64,000 nucleotides of DNA from Pusillimonas sp. T7-7 (lineage in GTDB: Bacteria > Pseudomonadota > Gammaproteobacteria > Burkholderiales > Burkholderiaceae_B): positions 310,001-374,000 of the forward strand of contig NC_015458.1 of assembly GCF_000209655.1 (NCBI RefSeq), read 5' to 3'. Shown here piece by piece: positions 1-10,196 of the stretch. How positions within the stretch are numbered: position 1 is the stretch's first letter; every line of letters begins with the position of its first letter. Position numbers and translations under genes: made by a program. Below the pieces are notes generated by a model. The model had not been told where the DNA came from. It was given only the letters and a program-made list of their open reading frames with translations, and made no database searches.

Positions 1-3000
1 ACAACATACCCACCATGCCGTACTCGGTATTTGGTAGCTTGACGCTGGGTGCAGTGACCATCGATCAGGGTGGCATCATTCGTGCTCCACTGGGAGCACT
101 TAATATTGGCTATTCCCGTACCCCCCAGCAGACCCAGACGGTCAACCTGCTGCCCGGCAGCTTAACGTCAGTGAGTGCCGGGGGGCTGCTCATGCCCTAT
201 GGCGGCACGGTAGACGGGCAAGTCTGGCAATACGATGGGGAAGACATCACACTGTATGCGGTGGGAGGAACCCAAGGGGATAGTTTTAACGCTAATCGCA
301 CACTTCAGGTGGGGGTGTCGTTATTGGGTGAGAGCGTTGATATCCGGCAGGGTGCAACAGTCGATTTGTCTGGCGGTGGAGAACTGCTTGGTGCGGCTTT
401 TATCTCGGGCCGGGGCGGTTCCACCGACGCACGTTTTCATCCTTTAGTGCAGATCGGTTCAAACGGCTTGAGCCTACCCGGATTAAATACTAACCCCATC
501 TATGCCATTGTGCCCGGGGTGCAGCAGATTGCCGCACCTGCCGTAGGAGAGTCAGGGGCGGTTGACCCCATGCTGGGTCAGCAGGTCACAATTGGCAGCG
601 GCGTGCCGGGTCTGGCTGCCGGTACGTACACCTTGCTGCCCTCGACCTATGCCTTGTTGCCTGGGGCGTATCGTGTTGAATTGAACGGTTCAGCGGGATT
701 AGGGGCGTTGCTTTCGCCTCAGGCGATGCGTAACGGCTCCTGGTCGGCATCGGGTGTACTGTCTATTGCAGGTACTGGTATTCGCGATAATTTGGCCAAT
801 CAATTGATTCTGACGCCTGCCGATGTGCTGCGCCGCTACTCGCAGTACAACGAAATGCGTTACGCCGACTTCGTGCGTGCCGATGCAGCGCGCTTGGGCA
901 TACCCCGAGGCATGCTGGAAGCTGATGCCAAGACGCTATCGTTGTCTTTACGTCGCAGCGATACGAGCGATGTTGGTTTTTCTTTTGACGGTACGGTATT
1001 GGGCGAGGCTGCCGAAGGCGGTTTCGGCAGTACCTTGTCGTTAAGCGAGGCGAGTAACGGCAAGATTGAATTGCTTGCCGATGATGGGCATGCGACCGAA
1101 GGGTATCTTTCAGTTTATGCGTCTGATCTAAGCGCCATGGATGTCAACCGTCTGGTGATTGGTACCCGGCCATTAACAGTCTATGGCCAGGGGGGCAACG
1201 TGGTGGACTTTGGTACCACGGCGCTTACTGCTGCGAATACCATTGTATTGCGCTCAGGTGCCACGTTATCAGCGCCCGAGGTCATGCTGGTCAGTCGGCA
1301 AAGCCACACCAACCCTAGCGGTATTGAAATCGAGCAAGGCGCTTCTATCATCACCTTGGGGCAGGGCAAAGCCGCTTACGATTCGGATGATGGTTTTATT
1401 TACCAGGCGGGTGATAAAAGCGTTGTGGCGGTCTCCAACGGTCGTTTGCAATGGCTGGCACCAGAAGCAGACACCTACGTTGGTCCGGGATCCATCCTCG
1501 TAGGCACTTGCATGGTAGGCGGTTGCGAAGGGCAAACTCAGTTGTATTCTGAAGGCAGCATTACCTTTGCGACAGACAATACTTTCGAGCTGGACGACGC
1601 CGTGCGTTACGGTACCCGCCATCTGACCTTGGCGGTAGGAGCCTTTAACATCGGTAGTGCCCAGGCGCTTGCAGCGGCTGACGCTCGTGGTGCGCTGACC
1701 GCTGGCCTGAGCCTTGACCAGAGCACCCTGCAGCGCTTGTTGCAGGGTGACACCAGCACCGGCGCGCCAGCGTTGGAAACTCTGGAGCTCGCCGCAAGCC
1801 GGTCGATGAACTTTTTTGAATCCGTTACGTTGTCCACTCTGAATGCTCAAGGCGAATCGCTACTGGATAATTTGCTGCTGACCGCACCTGCCATTTATGG
1901 CTACGGCGCGGCAGATGAAGTGGCGTTGATTCAGACCGGCAATCTGATCTGGAATGGCTCGGACGGGCGTCCTGGCGCGGTCGCTGCGGGGGGTGCCGGT
2001 ACCGGTAGCGGCAGCCTGACCATTGAGGCCGAGCGTATCGAGTTCGGTTATGCCCCCTTTAGTCAGCCCAGTGGTGTGGATGATCTGGGCCGGTTGGCGC
2101 TGGGCTTTGCTAATGTGAACCTGAGTGCCAGCGAGCGCATCACGGCAAATAACCGGGGCAGCCTGGCGGTCTACCAAAGCCAGGGCGCCTATGTGTCCGG
2201 TGAAGGCGTGAGCTACAGCGGCGGCAATCTGAATATTATTACGCCCCTGCTGACCGGCGCGGCGGGCTCGGTGAATCACATGACAGCCGGTGGTGCGGTG
2301 ACCGTCACTGCACCCGAGGGAAGTACGGCAGCGATGGTGAATACCAAGGCTCTGGGTGCGGAGTTGGCGATCACAGGCCAGAGCCTGCTACTGGATACGG
2401 CGGTTGTGCTGCCCAGCGGCAAACTGGCGCTTACCGCCGAAGATGACCTGACCCTGGCTGATGGCGCGCACATCGACATGGCTGGACGCGATATTGAGTT
2501 CTTTGAGGATGAAGAGGCCACGCAGTTCAGCTGGGGTGGCAATGTCACCTTGCAAAGCCACAGCGGCAATATCCATCAAGGTGCAGGCTCCATTATTGAT
2601 CTCTCCGCCGAGTACAACCAAGCCGGGCGTCTAACCGCGATTGCCTTGGACGAGGGTGCCGGGGCAGTGAATCTGCAAGGGCAGATACAGGGTAATGCCA
2701 GTGGCTACTACGAAGCGGGTGGAACCTGGGTGCCCTACGCAGCGGGTGGTGTAGATATCCGCGCCCAGCGCCTGGGCAGCGGCAACCTGAGCGAGCAGTT
2801 TGCCGCGCTGAACCATCGCCTGAATGAGGGCGATGTGCTGGGCATGCGCCACTTCCAGGTGAAGCAAGGCAACCTAACCGTTGGGGATGAGTTGCGGGCC
2901 GGTGATGTCAGCGTGTCGGTAGATAACGGCCACCTTACGGTGGCGGGCACCATCAATGCCAGCGGGGAACGGGTCGGCAGCATCCGTTTGGCTGGCAAGC

Positions 3001-6000
3001 ACGGCCTGACGCTGGCCAGCAATGCCGTGCTGGATGCCCACGGCACCATCTTAAGACTGGATAGCTACGGCAAGATCATCGACAGCCCCAACCGCGCCAT
3101 CGTGGAACTGAGTTCCGGCGATGGGCGCTTGGTGCTGGCCAATGGCGCAAGTATTGATCTGCGCCACGGCACCGATGATGCACGGGTGCAGGCCGATCCG
3201 ACCCTGCATGATAACCGTGACCGTGGCACCCTGGAGCTGAACGCACCGCGCCTGGGTGGTGCTACCGCCGGGGATGTGGACATTGACGCCGGTGGCACGG
3301 TAACGATCCAAGGCGCTCGATCCATCGCCGTCAACGCCGTGCAGCGCTACGACGATGCCGCGGATGGCGCCGACGACGCGGCCAGCGGCAAGCCGTATCA
3401 GGTCATCGATCAGGCCTATCTGGACGCCAAGCATGCCGACAGCGCAGACTTTATTGATACCGCACTGAAGAACACGAATCTGCTGAACAATAAACTGGCG
3501 AGTCTGAATAACGACACCTACCGCAACGCCTTCCATCTGCGCCCTGGTGTGGAGATTGTGAGTAAAACACCGGATGGTGACATGATTGTCAGCGGTGATC
3601 TGGACTTGTCTGACCATCGCTATGAGAGCCTGAATCAGCACACTCAGAAAACCAGCGTCTATGGTTCGGGCGAAGTGGGTAGTCTGGTGATTCGTGCTGG
3701 TGGCAACCTGGACATCTACGGCAGCATCAACGATGGTTTTGCGCCGCCGCCGGAAACGCCTGACGATGACGGGTGGGTGCTGACCCCCGGTTATATCGCC
3801 TATGGTGGTGATGTAATAACCCCAGCCCCCGGCGTGACCCTGTCTGCCGGTACCGAATTCGCAGCCGGCAAGACGCTGAACTACGACCTGCCGATTGGCG
3901 CTACCCAATTTGCCGCGGGCACGCAATTGCCGATAGACACGGTATTGGATGCATCGCTGACGCTGCATGCCGATACGGTATTGCAGGCGCCAATTTATGA
4001 CGCAGCCGGTGGTCTGCTATATGCCGCCGGCACGATAGTGAAAGAGGCCGTGACGCTGGAGCCGGGCACTCGCCTGGGAGCCGGTACTGTGCTGCCTGGC
4101 AGCGCCCGTTTGCAGGCCATGCGCTGGCCCAAGGGCGCAGTCCTGCCGGGCGTACTGACCCTGGCCGGTGACTTGGCGTTGCCACGCGGCGCGTTGATCC
4201 CCTCGGAAACCCTGGTCATGCTGCCGGAAGATGCCATCTCCATGCCTCTACGTCCGGCCAATGGTGACCGTCAAGGAAAAAACTGGGCGGTGGCGGCCAT
4301 GTTGCCGGAAGGTTCGCAGTCCTGGTCCATGCGGATTGTGGCGGGGGCGGATACGCAGGCGGCGGATAGTCGTTTGACGAGGAAAGAGGCCGCAGGATCA
4401 CTAATCCTGGCGGATGCGCATTACTCTCTCTTCAGAGAAACGGCAGGTGGAGGTGCTTGGTATTGGGCAGAAGGTAATTGGTATGGGGATACTGGCACAC
4501 CAGTAGAGGACTGGGCTTTAGATCCGGGTTATAACATTTGTGAACAAGAGCCTGGGCAATGCGTACAGGTAACTTGGTTATGGGCAGAAGGCAATTGGTA
4601 TGGGACTGCGGGCACGCCAGTGGAGGACTGGGCTTTAGATCCGGGTTATAACATTTGTGAGCAAGAGCCTGGTCAATGCCTCAACATCGGGGGTAGTGGA
4701 GAAGTAGTCGGGCTCTATCCTGCAGCTCAAAATTTCAGCGTACTGCGTACTGGTATCGGTGATCTGGATATGATTTCTGGCGGTGATATACACATGCAGT
4801 CTTTGTATGGTGTTTACACTGCTGGAGTTTCTACCGCCTCAGAGGCCGAGAGCCAAGCAGCAACTTTCAACCAACCGCGAGCAATGGCTGGCGATGGTAG
4901 CTATCTGGGAACCAGTATTGGTGCTGATGAGAACGTAAACGCGGGTTATGAGGCGTTGGTTGATGGTGGAACCAATAGCATTTATGCTGCGTGGTACCCG
5001 GGCCAGGGAGGCAATCTGCTGCTGCGTACCGGCGGTGACTTGACCGGCGATATACTGGCGACTAATTCGCCATTGGGCTTGGAGCGGGAGCTGAGGGGGC
5101 AATCCTCCAGCACCAACTTAGGCAATTGGCTATGGCGCCAGGGTACAGGCGATACTGAAGGAATAGACTCAATTCCAACCAGTTGGTGGATCAACTTCGG
5201 TACTTACGTACCCGGAGGTGCGAGTACCAACGCTTACCACTCAGTTAGTGGAGTGCAGTCGGTGCCGGAGCTGGTCGGCTTTACCGGTTTCGGCACCCTC
5301 GGCGGCGGCAATCTAAACGTCGATGTAGCTGGCAATGCGGGGATGCTTTCTCGGCGTGGTGGAACGTCTACAGTTGCGCCACGTAGCCAAGGACTTGTAG
5401 TGGCGGTGGGTAGTACTGGCCGGGTAAATGCAGACGGTGAGTTGCTGTTGACTGGCGGCGGGGATATGACTGTACGTGTTGGCGGCGGACTAAACCCAGG
5501 TTTGCGCGCACGGGTGGATAACGATAATAACAAGACGCAGAGCATGAACCTGACCGGAGTGCTGGCCAATCTGCGTGGTGTGCTGCAGGTGCAGGGTGGT
5601 GCGTTGGGCGGGATTGACCTAAGTTACGGCAGTCTGCCTAATCGCAATGATCTCAAGGAAACCCGCGCTTACGACCCGTTCAGATCAACCAAAGGGGTGG
5701 CCAGTGGCGGTCTGGTATTGATGCTGGGTGATGCGGTTGCTAGCCTGAATGTTCGAGGTGATCTTGTAGTGTCTGGAACAGGTGATCCCGGACGTGTGCC
5801 TACTCCGAATAGCTCTGTCTTTGTGTGGAACGGCAATGAGCATACTTCTGGTGGCCGTAGCTGGTTCTCGTTGTGGACTGATAACACCGCCATCCATCTG
5901 CTTTCCGCAGGGGGTAACCTCACGCCTAGTACACAATTGATTGATACTCAGTCGAGAGGTGGCGTCTGGCAGGCTGTAGGTGGTCATAACTATTCCACTA

Positions 6001-8078
6001 CCGATGGTCGTTTCATCTATCCATCACAGCTTAGTGCCGTCGCCGCTCAGGGTAGTATTTATATGGGTTCTTCCGCCGCTGGTCGTCCAGATTGGGTTAG
6101 CGGGCATTATTCCCTCCTGGCGGCGCCTTCGGTCAACGGTCACCTGCAGTTGCTGGCGGCAGACTCTATCTACGCTGGTGGCTATGCGGTTAATCAGTCC
6201 GGTGCTGGTTTGGCCACTATACCCACTCCTTTTAACCCAGGGTTCGCCGGAACGAATGCAGGCGGGTGGATTCTGGTCAGCAACACAAGTCGCGACGGAT
6301 TTGAGGCTGTTAACAGCTTTTTCACTTTCGGCCCTAATACCACTGTCGGTGCAGAGTGGGGTAGCGTTGCACCGGCACGCTTCTATGCCGGTCAGGATAT
6401 TGTCGGGCTGCGCAGTGGGGAGATTCTACAGTTCAACGGTGGTGCCAGAGCAGGTCAGACCTGGTACGAATCTGCCGGTCCGGTATGGATGATGGCCGGG
6501 CGCGATATCGTCAACTCGGGTACAGCGCCTGGCGAGTCAACAGGCATACCTTCGGTGATCAACAGCGGTTTTAACGCCAGCACCGGCAACCTGTTCGTCC
6601 ACAACGACCCCAACGACGTATCCATCGTTTCTGCCGGACAGGATATTCTTTACAGCAGCTTCAATGTAGCTGGCCCCGGTACCTTGGAGATCACCGCCGG
6701 GCGCAATATTCTGATGGAAGACCGTGCTTCAGTCACGAGTCTCGGGCCGGTGGTGCTTGGCGATTCACGCCCCGGTGCCAGCATTGTGATGCAGGCCGGG
6801 CTCGGTGCATCGGGGGCCAACTATGCGGACTATGCGAGCTTCCTGACTCAATACCTAAGTACGGATAGTTTGGCTGATCCGGATATTCCGCTGGCCGATC
6901 AGGACGGTAAGGTGGTCAAGACCTACGAGGCGGAACTGATCGAGTGGCTGGCTGATCGTTATGGTTTCGTACCAAGCAGTGACGAGGTGGCTGCCGATGA
7001 AGCGCTGACGTATTTCGGCGGACTAGGTACCGAGCAGCAACGTATCTTCGCCCGCGAGGTCTACTTCACTGAACTGCGCGAAGGTGGTCGCGAGTACAAC
7101 GATCCCGATAGTCCACGCTTTGGTAGCCACTTGCGGGGTCGCAACGTCATCGCCTCCTTGTTCCCTGAACATAACGCTGCCGGCGAAGCCATCGTCTATC
7201 AAGGCGATCTGCTGATGTATGGCGGCTCGGGGATTCACACCAATATGGGTGGTGATATCCAGCTGTTGACGCCGGGCGGGGCGCAGACCTTTGGCGTTGA
7301 GGGCACTGAGCCACCATCCACCGCCGGGGTCATTACGCGTGGCCAAGGCGATATCCAGATGTATTCGCTGGGCAGCATCCTGCTGGGCCAGAGCCGGGTG
7401 ATGACGACCTTTGGTGGCGACATCCTGGGCTGGTCGGCCAAAGGGGATATCAACGCCGGTCGTGGTGCAAGCACCACCATTGTCTATACGCCGCCAAGCC
7501 GGATCTACGATCAGTGGGGCAACGTCACCATTTCGCCTGTGGTGCCTAGTAGCGGTGCCGGTATCGCAACGCTGAACCCGATTGCCGAAGTGGCGCCGGG
7601 TAGCGTCGATCTGATCGCGCCTTTGGGTACCATCGATGCGGGTGAGGCCGGCATTCGGGTGTCGGGGGATGTCAACATCGCGGCCCTGCATGTAGTCAAT
7701 GCCGACAATATCCAGGTGCAGGGTGAGTCCACCGGCATTCCGGTGATGGCTGCGGTGAATGTGGGGGCCTTGACTAGCGCTAGCGCGGCGGCGTCTTCCG
7801 CTGCCACGGCGGCGCAGGACACCGTATCGCGAGCGCGTGCCGAAGCCCGCCAGAATCAGCCGTCTATCTTTAGCGTGCAGATCCTGGGCTTTGGAAGTGA
7901 GTCGGCGAGCAGTGGTAGTGGGGGTAGTTCAGCGGCCAGTGCGAACGGTGCATCGATTACAGCGCAGCAAGTCAGCTACCAGCCCAATCACATGGTTCAG
8001 GTGCTGGGCCGGGGGCAGTCGCCCGAAGGGCAGGGTGCAGGTCTGACGGCGGATGAGCGTCGCAGCATGGGTTTATAA
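1..8078 (+). CDS. Filamentous-haemagglutinin-like giant exoprotein, C-terminal 2690 aa (5' end outside window)
   Basis: The reading frame is open to the left edge of the window, and the first Met (base 15) aligns with the middle of the two downstream paralogues (the shared PYSVFGS segment), so this is the C-terminal part of a protein of roughly 4000+ aa. The sequence is Gly/Ala/Asn-rich with many short degenerate repeats (LPGSLTSVSA, DLSGGGEL, PGLAAGTYTLLP), as expected of a right-handed beta-helix exoprotein of the two-partner-secretion family. The C-terminus carries the block shared with the paralogues (GAGIATLNPIAEV, IDAGEAGIRVSGDVNIAALHV, RARAEARQNQPSIFSV), which I associate with the DUF3739-type end of this family. 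The TPS secretion domain must lie upstream of the window. Codon use is less GC-biased than in the third paralogue. A Cys-containing tandem repeat near 4465-4679 is unique to this copy. The likely role is a secreted surface adhesin. Confidence 0.9.
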   Translation, partial: NIPTMPYSVFGSLTLGAVTIDQGGIIRAPLGALNIGYSRTPQQTQTVNLLPGSLTSVSAGGLLMPYGGTVDGQVWQYDGEDITLYAVGGTQGDSFNANRTLQVGVSLLGESVDIRQGATVDLSGGGELLGAAFISGRGGSTDARFHPLVQIGSNGLSLPGLNTNPIYAIVPGVQQIAAPAVGESGAVDPMLGQQVTIGSGVPGLAAGTYTLLPSTYALLPGAYRVELNGSAGLGALLSPQAMRNGSWSASGVLSIAGTGIRDNLANQLILTPADVLRRYSQYNEMRYADFVRADAARLGIPRGMLEADAKTLSLSLRRSDTSDVGFSFDGTVLGEAAEGGFGSTLSLSEASNGKIELLADDGHATEGYLSVYASDLSAMDVNRLVIGTRPLTVYGQGGNVVDFGTTALTAANTIVLRSGATLSAPEVMLVSRQSHTNPSGIEIEQGASIITLGQGKAAYDSDDGFIYQAGDKSVVAVSNGRLQWLAPEADTYVGPGSILVGTCMVGGCEGQTQLYSEGSITFATDNTFELDDAVRYGTRHLTLAVGAFNIGSAQALAAADARGALTAGLSLDQSTLQRLLQGDTSTGAPALETLELAASRSMNFFESVTLSTLNAQGESLLDNLLLTAPAIYGYGAADEVALIQTGNLIWNGSDGRPGAVAAGGAGTGSGSLTIEAERIEFGYAPFSQPSGVDDLGRLALGFANVNLSASERITANNRGSLAVYQSQGAYVSGEGVSYSGGNLNIITPLLTGAAGSVNHMTAGGAVTVTAPEGSTAAMVNTKALGAELAITGQSLLLDTAVVLPSGKLALTAEDDLTLADGAHIDMAGRDIEFFEDEEATQFSWGGNVTLQSHSGNIHQGAGSIIDLSAEYNQAGRLTAIALDEGAGAVNLQGQIQGNASGYYEAGGTWVPYAAGGVDIRAQRLGSGNLSEQFAALNHRLNEGDVLGMRHFQVKQGNLTVGDELRAGDVSVSVDNGHLTVAGTINASGERVGSIRLAGKHGLTLASNAVLDAHGTILRLDSYGKIIDSPNRAIVELSSGDGRLVLANGASIDLRHGTDDARVQADPTLHDNRDRGTLELNAPRLGGATAGDVDIDAGGTVTIQGARSIAVNAVQRYDDAADGADDAASGKPYQVIDQAYLDAKHADSADFIDTALKNTNLLNNKLASLNNDTYRNAFHLRPGVEIVSKTPDGDMIVSGDLDLSDHRYESLNQHTQKTSVYGSGEVGSLVIRAGGNLDIYGSINDGFAPPPETPDDDGWVLTPGYIAYGGDVITPAPGVTLSAGTEFAAGKTLNYDLPIGATQFAAGTQLPIDTVLDASLTLHADTVLQAPIYDAAGGLLYAAGTIVKEAVTLEPGTRLGAGTVLPGSARLQAMRWPKGAVLPGVLTLAGDLALPRGALIPSETLVMLPEDAISMPLRPANGDRQGKNWAVAAMLPEGSQSWSMRIVAGADTQAADSRLTRKEAAGSLILADAHYSLFRETAGGGAWYWAEGNWYGDTGTPVEDWALDPGYNICEQEPGQCVQVTWLWAEGNWYGTAGTPVEDWALDPGYNICEQEPGQCLNIGGSGEVVGLYPAAQNFSVLRTGIGDLDMISGGDIHMQSLYGVYTAGVSTASEAESQAATFNQPRAMAGDGSYLGTSIGADENVNAGYEALVDGGTNSIYAAWYPGQGGNLLLRTGGDLTGDILATNSPLGLERELRGQSSSTNLGNWLWRQGTGDTEGIDSIPTSWWINFGTYVPGGASTNAYHSVSGVQSVPELVGFTGFGTLGGGNLNVDVAGNAGMLSRRGGTSTVAPRSQGLVVAVGSTGRVNADGELLLTGGGDMTVRVGGGLNPGLRARVDNDNNKTQSMNLTGVLANLRGVLQVQGGALGGIDLSYGSLPNRNDLKETRAYDPFRSTKGVASGGLVLMLGDAVASLNVRGDLVVSGTGDPGRVPTPNSSVFVWNGNEHTSGGRSWFSLWTDNTAIHLLSAGGNLTPSTQLIDTQSRGGVWQAVGGHNYSTTDGRFIYPSQLSAVAAQGSIYMGSSAAGRPDWVSGHYSLLAAPSVNGHLQLLAADSIYAGGYAVNQSGAGLATIPTPFNPGFAGTNAGGWILVSNTSRDGFEAVNSFFTFGPNTTVGAEWGSVAPARFYAGQDIVGLRSGEILQFNGGARAGQTWYESAGPVWMMAGRDIVNSGTAPGESTGIPSVINSGFNASTGNLFVHNDPNDVSIVSAGQDILYSSFNVAGPGTLEITAGRNILMEDRASVTSLGPVVLGDSRPGASIVMQAGLGASGANYADYASFLTQYLSTDSLADPDIPLADQDGKVVKTYEAELIEWLADRYGFVPSSDEVAADEALTYFGGLGTEQQRIFAREVYFTELREGGREYNDPDSPRFGSHLRGRNVIASLFPEHNAAGEAIVYQGDLLMYGGSGIHTNMGGDIQLLTPGGAQTFGVEGTEPPSTAGVITRGQGDIQMYSLGSILLGQSRVMTTFGGDILGWSAKGDINAGRGASTTIVYTPPSRIYDQWGNVTISPVVPSSGAGIATLNPIAEVAPGSVDLIAPLGTIDAGEAGIRVSGDVNIAALHVVNADNIQVQGESTGIPVMAAVNVGALTSASAAASSAATAAQDTVSRARAEARQNQPSIFSVQILGFGSESASSGSGGSSAASANGASITAQQVSYQPNHMVQVLGRGQSPEGQGAGLTADERRSMGL
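4465..4679 (+). repeat. Intragenic tandem duplication with Cys pairs
   Basis: Two copies of about 98 bp (4465-4562 and 4582-4679) recur with a 117-bp period (39 codons). Each encodes WAEGNWYG, then GTPVEDWALDPGYNICEQE and PGQC. The copies differ at only a few bases, so the duplication looks recent. Each unit carries a C-x6-C pair and several Trp residues, in a protein that is otherwise almost free of Cys. The paralogues at 16967 and 29671 have no such insert at the equivalent place, just before the shared SVLRTG/VLRTG segment. Confidence 0.9.
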
Positions 8079-8130
8079 GGTGCGGCGCTGCCGACTTGGC
8101 TTGTTGATGCCATTCTCGTTGACCTTGTCT

Positions 8131-9510
8131 TCAGCCCAGCAGTAGATAGAAGGAACGGCCCGCGCGGCTGAAAGTCAGCAGCAATTGGCCGTCCTTCGGG
8201 CCGGCCTGCAGCAGATTGCGCACATCGCTCACGCGGCTGACCGGCGTGTGATTCACGCTAAGCAGCACATCGCCTTGGCGCAGGCGCGCGGCCGCCGCAC
8301 TGCGCTCGCGGTACACGCTGACCACCAGCACGCCGCTGCCTGGCCCGGCAGGCGTGTTTGCTGGCGGGTCGCTCAGCCCGATGCCGTTCAAGCGATGGTC
8401 CAGTTCGCCGGCATGCAGGCGCTGTGGTGTGCTGGCGGCCACGCGCAGGCTCAGCGTTTGGTTGCGGCCGTCGCGCCGTATGGATAGCTGCACGGGGCTG
8501 CCCACCGATAGCATGCCTTCCAGGTTGCGCAGTTCGTTGACGGTGCGCACCGGCTTGCCGTTCAGTGCCGTGATGATGTCGTCGGCCTGGATGCCCGCTT
8601 GCTGCGCCGCAGAGTTGGCCTGTACGTGGGTGACCAGAATATGACTGTGTCCATTGGGCAGCCGCCTGTCGCGCGCCTGGGCGGGCGACATATCGAAGAC
8701 GTCCAGCCCCAGTGTGCCCCGGCGTACCTTGCCGTGGGCCAGCAGGTCTTTCATGACCGAGGCGGCCAGGTTTGACGGCACGGCAAAGCCGATGCCCACA
8801 TTGCCTCCGGACGGCGTGAAGATCATGGTGTTGATGCCCACCAGTTCGCCGCGCAGGTTCACCAGCGCGCCGCCCGAGCTGCCCGGGTTGATGGAGGCAT
8901 CCGTTTGAATGAAATTCTGGTAGCCGCTTTTTTGCAGTCCTGCGCGGTCCACCGCCGAGACGATGCCCGAGGTGGCCGACTGGCCCAGCCCGAACGGATT
9001 GCCCACCGCCACCACGTAGTCGCCCACGTGCAGCTCGGTTGAGTCGGCCAGTGCCAGTTCGGCCAGTCCCGAGGCGCGTACGCTAAGCAACGCCAGGTCG
9101 GTGTCCGGATCGCCGCCGATGATACGCGCCTCCAGATCGCGGCCGTCCTGCAGCGTGACGGTCACCGAGCGACCGTTGCGCACGACGTGATGATTGGTCA
9201 GGACATAGCCGTTCTTTGCGTCCACGATCACGCCCGAACCCAGGCTGCGCGCCACGCGCTCGGGCGGCGCGAAGGCGCGCCCGGGGGCTGCATGGCCCCA
9301 GCCGGGTTGGGCCACAGCGCTTTCGCTGGAGATGTTGACGACGGCGGGCGTGACGTGTTCCAGCATGGGCGCCAGGGACGGCAGCGGCGCCTGCTCGCCC
9401 TGGGGCCATTGGCCGGCCAGGGCGGTGGACAGAGAGGTTTGGCCTGCGACGAACGCCAGCAGCAGGGCAACCGCCGGTTGCAGGCGGCGGACGGGCAAAG
9501 CGAATTTCAT
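8131..9510 (-). CDS. HtrA/DegQ-type periplasmic serine endoprotease
   Basis: This is a periplasmic quality-control protease of about 459 aa. From the chosen start (ATG at 9510) it has a signal peptide (Arg-Arg, a hydrophobic run, ALAG near residue 32). A trypsin-like domain follows with the expected triad: His108 (TNHHVV), Asp138 (DPDTDLALL) and Ser212 (INPGSSGGAL). Two PDZ domains follow (about 260-345 and 375-455; LGLDVFDMSPAQARDR and a second GSGVLVVSVY module). An upstream in-frame start at 9558 would add 16 residues ahead of the signal peptide, and neither start has a strong ribosome site. The gene converges on the adhesin gene ending at 8078. Family members degrade misfolded exported proteins, and in Bordetella DegP acts on FhaB-type exoproteins, so a role in adhesin secretion or anti-sigma turnover is possible but is inferred only from position. 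Confidence 0.93.
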   Translation of the reverse strand: MKFALPVRRLQPAVALLLAFVAGQTSLSTALAGQWPQGEQAPLPSLAPMLEHVTPAVVNISSESAVAQPGWGHAAPGRAFAPPERVARSLGSGVIVDAKNGYVLTNHHVVRNGRSVTVTLQDGRDLEARIIGGDPDTDLALLSVRASGLAELALADSTELHVGDYVVAVGNPFGLGQSATSGIVSAVDRAGLQKSGYQNFIQTDASINPGSSGGALVNLRGELVGINTMIFTPSGGNVGIGFAVPSNLAASVMKDLLAHGKVRRGTLGLDVFDMSPAQARDRRLPNGHSHILVTHVQANSAAQQAGIQADDIITALNGKPVRTVNELRNLEGMLSVGSPVQLSIRRDGRNQTLSLRVAASTPQRLHAGELDHRLNGIGLSDPPANTPAGPGSGVLVVSVYRERSAAAARLRQGDVLLSVNHTPVSRVSDVRNLLQAGPKDGQLLLTFSRAGRSFYLLLG

Positions 9511-9598
9511 GGTGGTATGACAGCACAGGAACATGAAGTGGGTGTGAAGGCGGGACATACGCGCCAGCTACCCTGGCGAGTGGTGCAAGAAAGGGGCG

Positions 9599-10048
9599 CT
9601 AACCGTGCGTCGAACGACGGCCGGCGGTGGCGCGTGGCCGTTGCGAGCGCGATAGGTAACGAACGCTGGCGCGTTGCATCGCGATCCAGATTGTCATCGC
9701 ATATAAAGGCGCTTGCAGCGCGATGAAGCCTTGCCGCACCTCCAGCGGCAAAGGCGGGTTCAGGGACGCGCCGTAGTGGATGAGGAAGGCGGCCAGGGCG
9801 TTCAGGCTCAGGTGCACGCCTAGCGCGACGACGGTCAGCCCCAGCAGGACTGGACCCTGTTCAGCCCGGGTCAAGCACGGTCCTTGCTTTTTAATACAGG
9901 AGGCCATAGCCATGTAGGCGCACGCCAGCAGCAGGCCGTAGGTGACCGGCAGCGCAGGTAGTTGATACCAGGCGGCCGCACCCATGCCCATTGTGAAGGC
10001 CAGCGTCCAGATCCACAGAAATCGCCCCAATAGTCCGGCTAAGGGCAT
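9599..10048 (-). CDS. Small multipass membrane protein of unknown function
   Basis: A protein of about 149 aa with four likely membrane segments: around WIWTLAFTMGMGAAAW, VTYGLLLACAYMAMASC, VLLGLTVVALGVHLSLNALAAFL and FIALQAPLYAMTIWIAM. It ends in a basic, Arg-rich cytoplasmic tail. The ATG at 10048 is preferred over the TTG at 10081 because GGAGG lies 5 bp upstream of it. I do not recognise the family. It lies 88 bp upstream of the HtrA-like gene on the same strand, so co-transcription is possible. Confidence 0.7.
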   Translation of the reverse strand: MPLAGLLGRFLWIWTLAFTMGMGAAAWYQLPALPVTYGLLLACAYMAMASCIKKQGPCLTRAEQGPVLLGLTVVALGVHLSLNALAAFLIHYGASLNPPLPLEVRQGFIALQAPLYAMTIWIAMQRASVRYLSRSQRPRATAGRRSTHG

Positions 10049-10196
10049 GCCTGCCTCCGCAAATGGTGTTGCTATGAACAATAGACGAACTGGGGCATGG
10101 GATTGGGGCGATTGTTATAAAAAATTCATATGGGCAAGGTAGCGGATGTGGTGGCGCATCCTAATTAGATCATCGTGCACGAAGTACAGGCTGACC

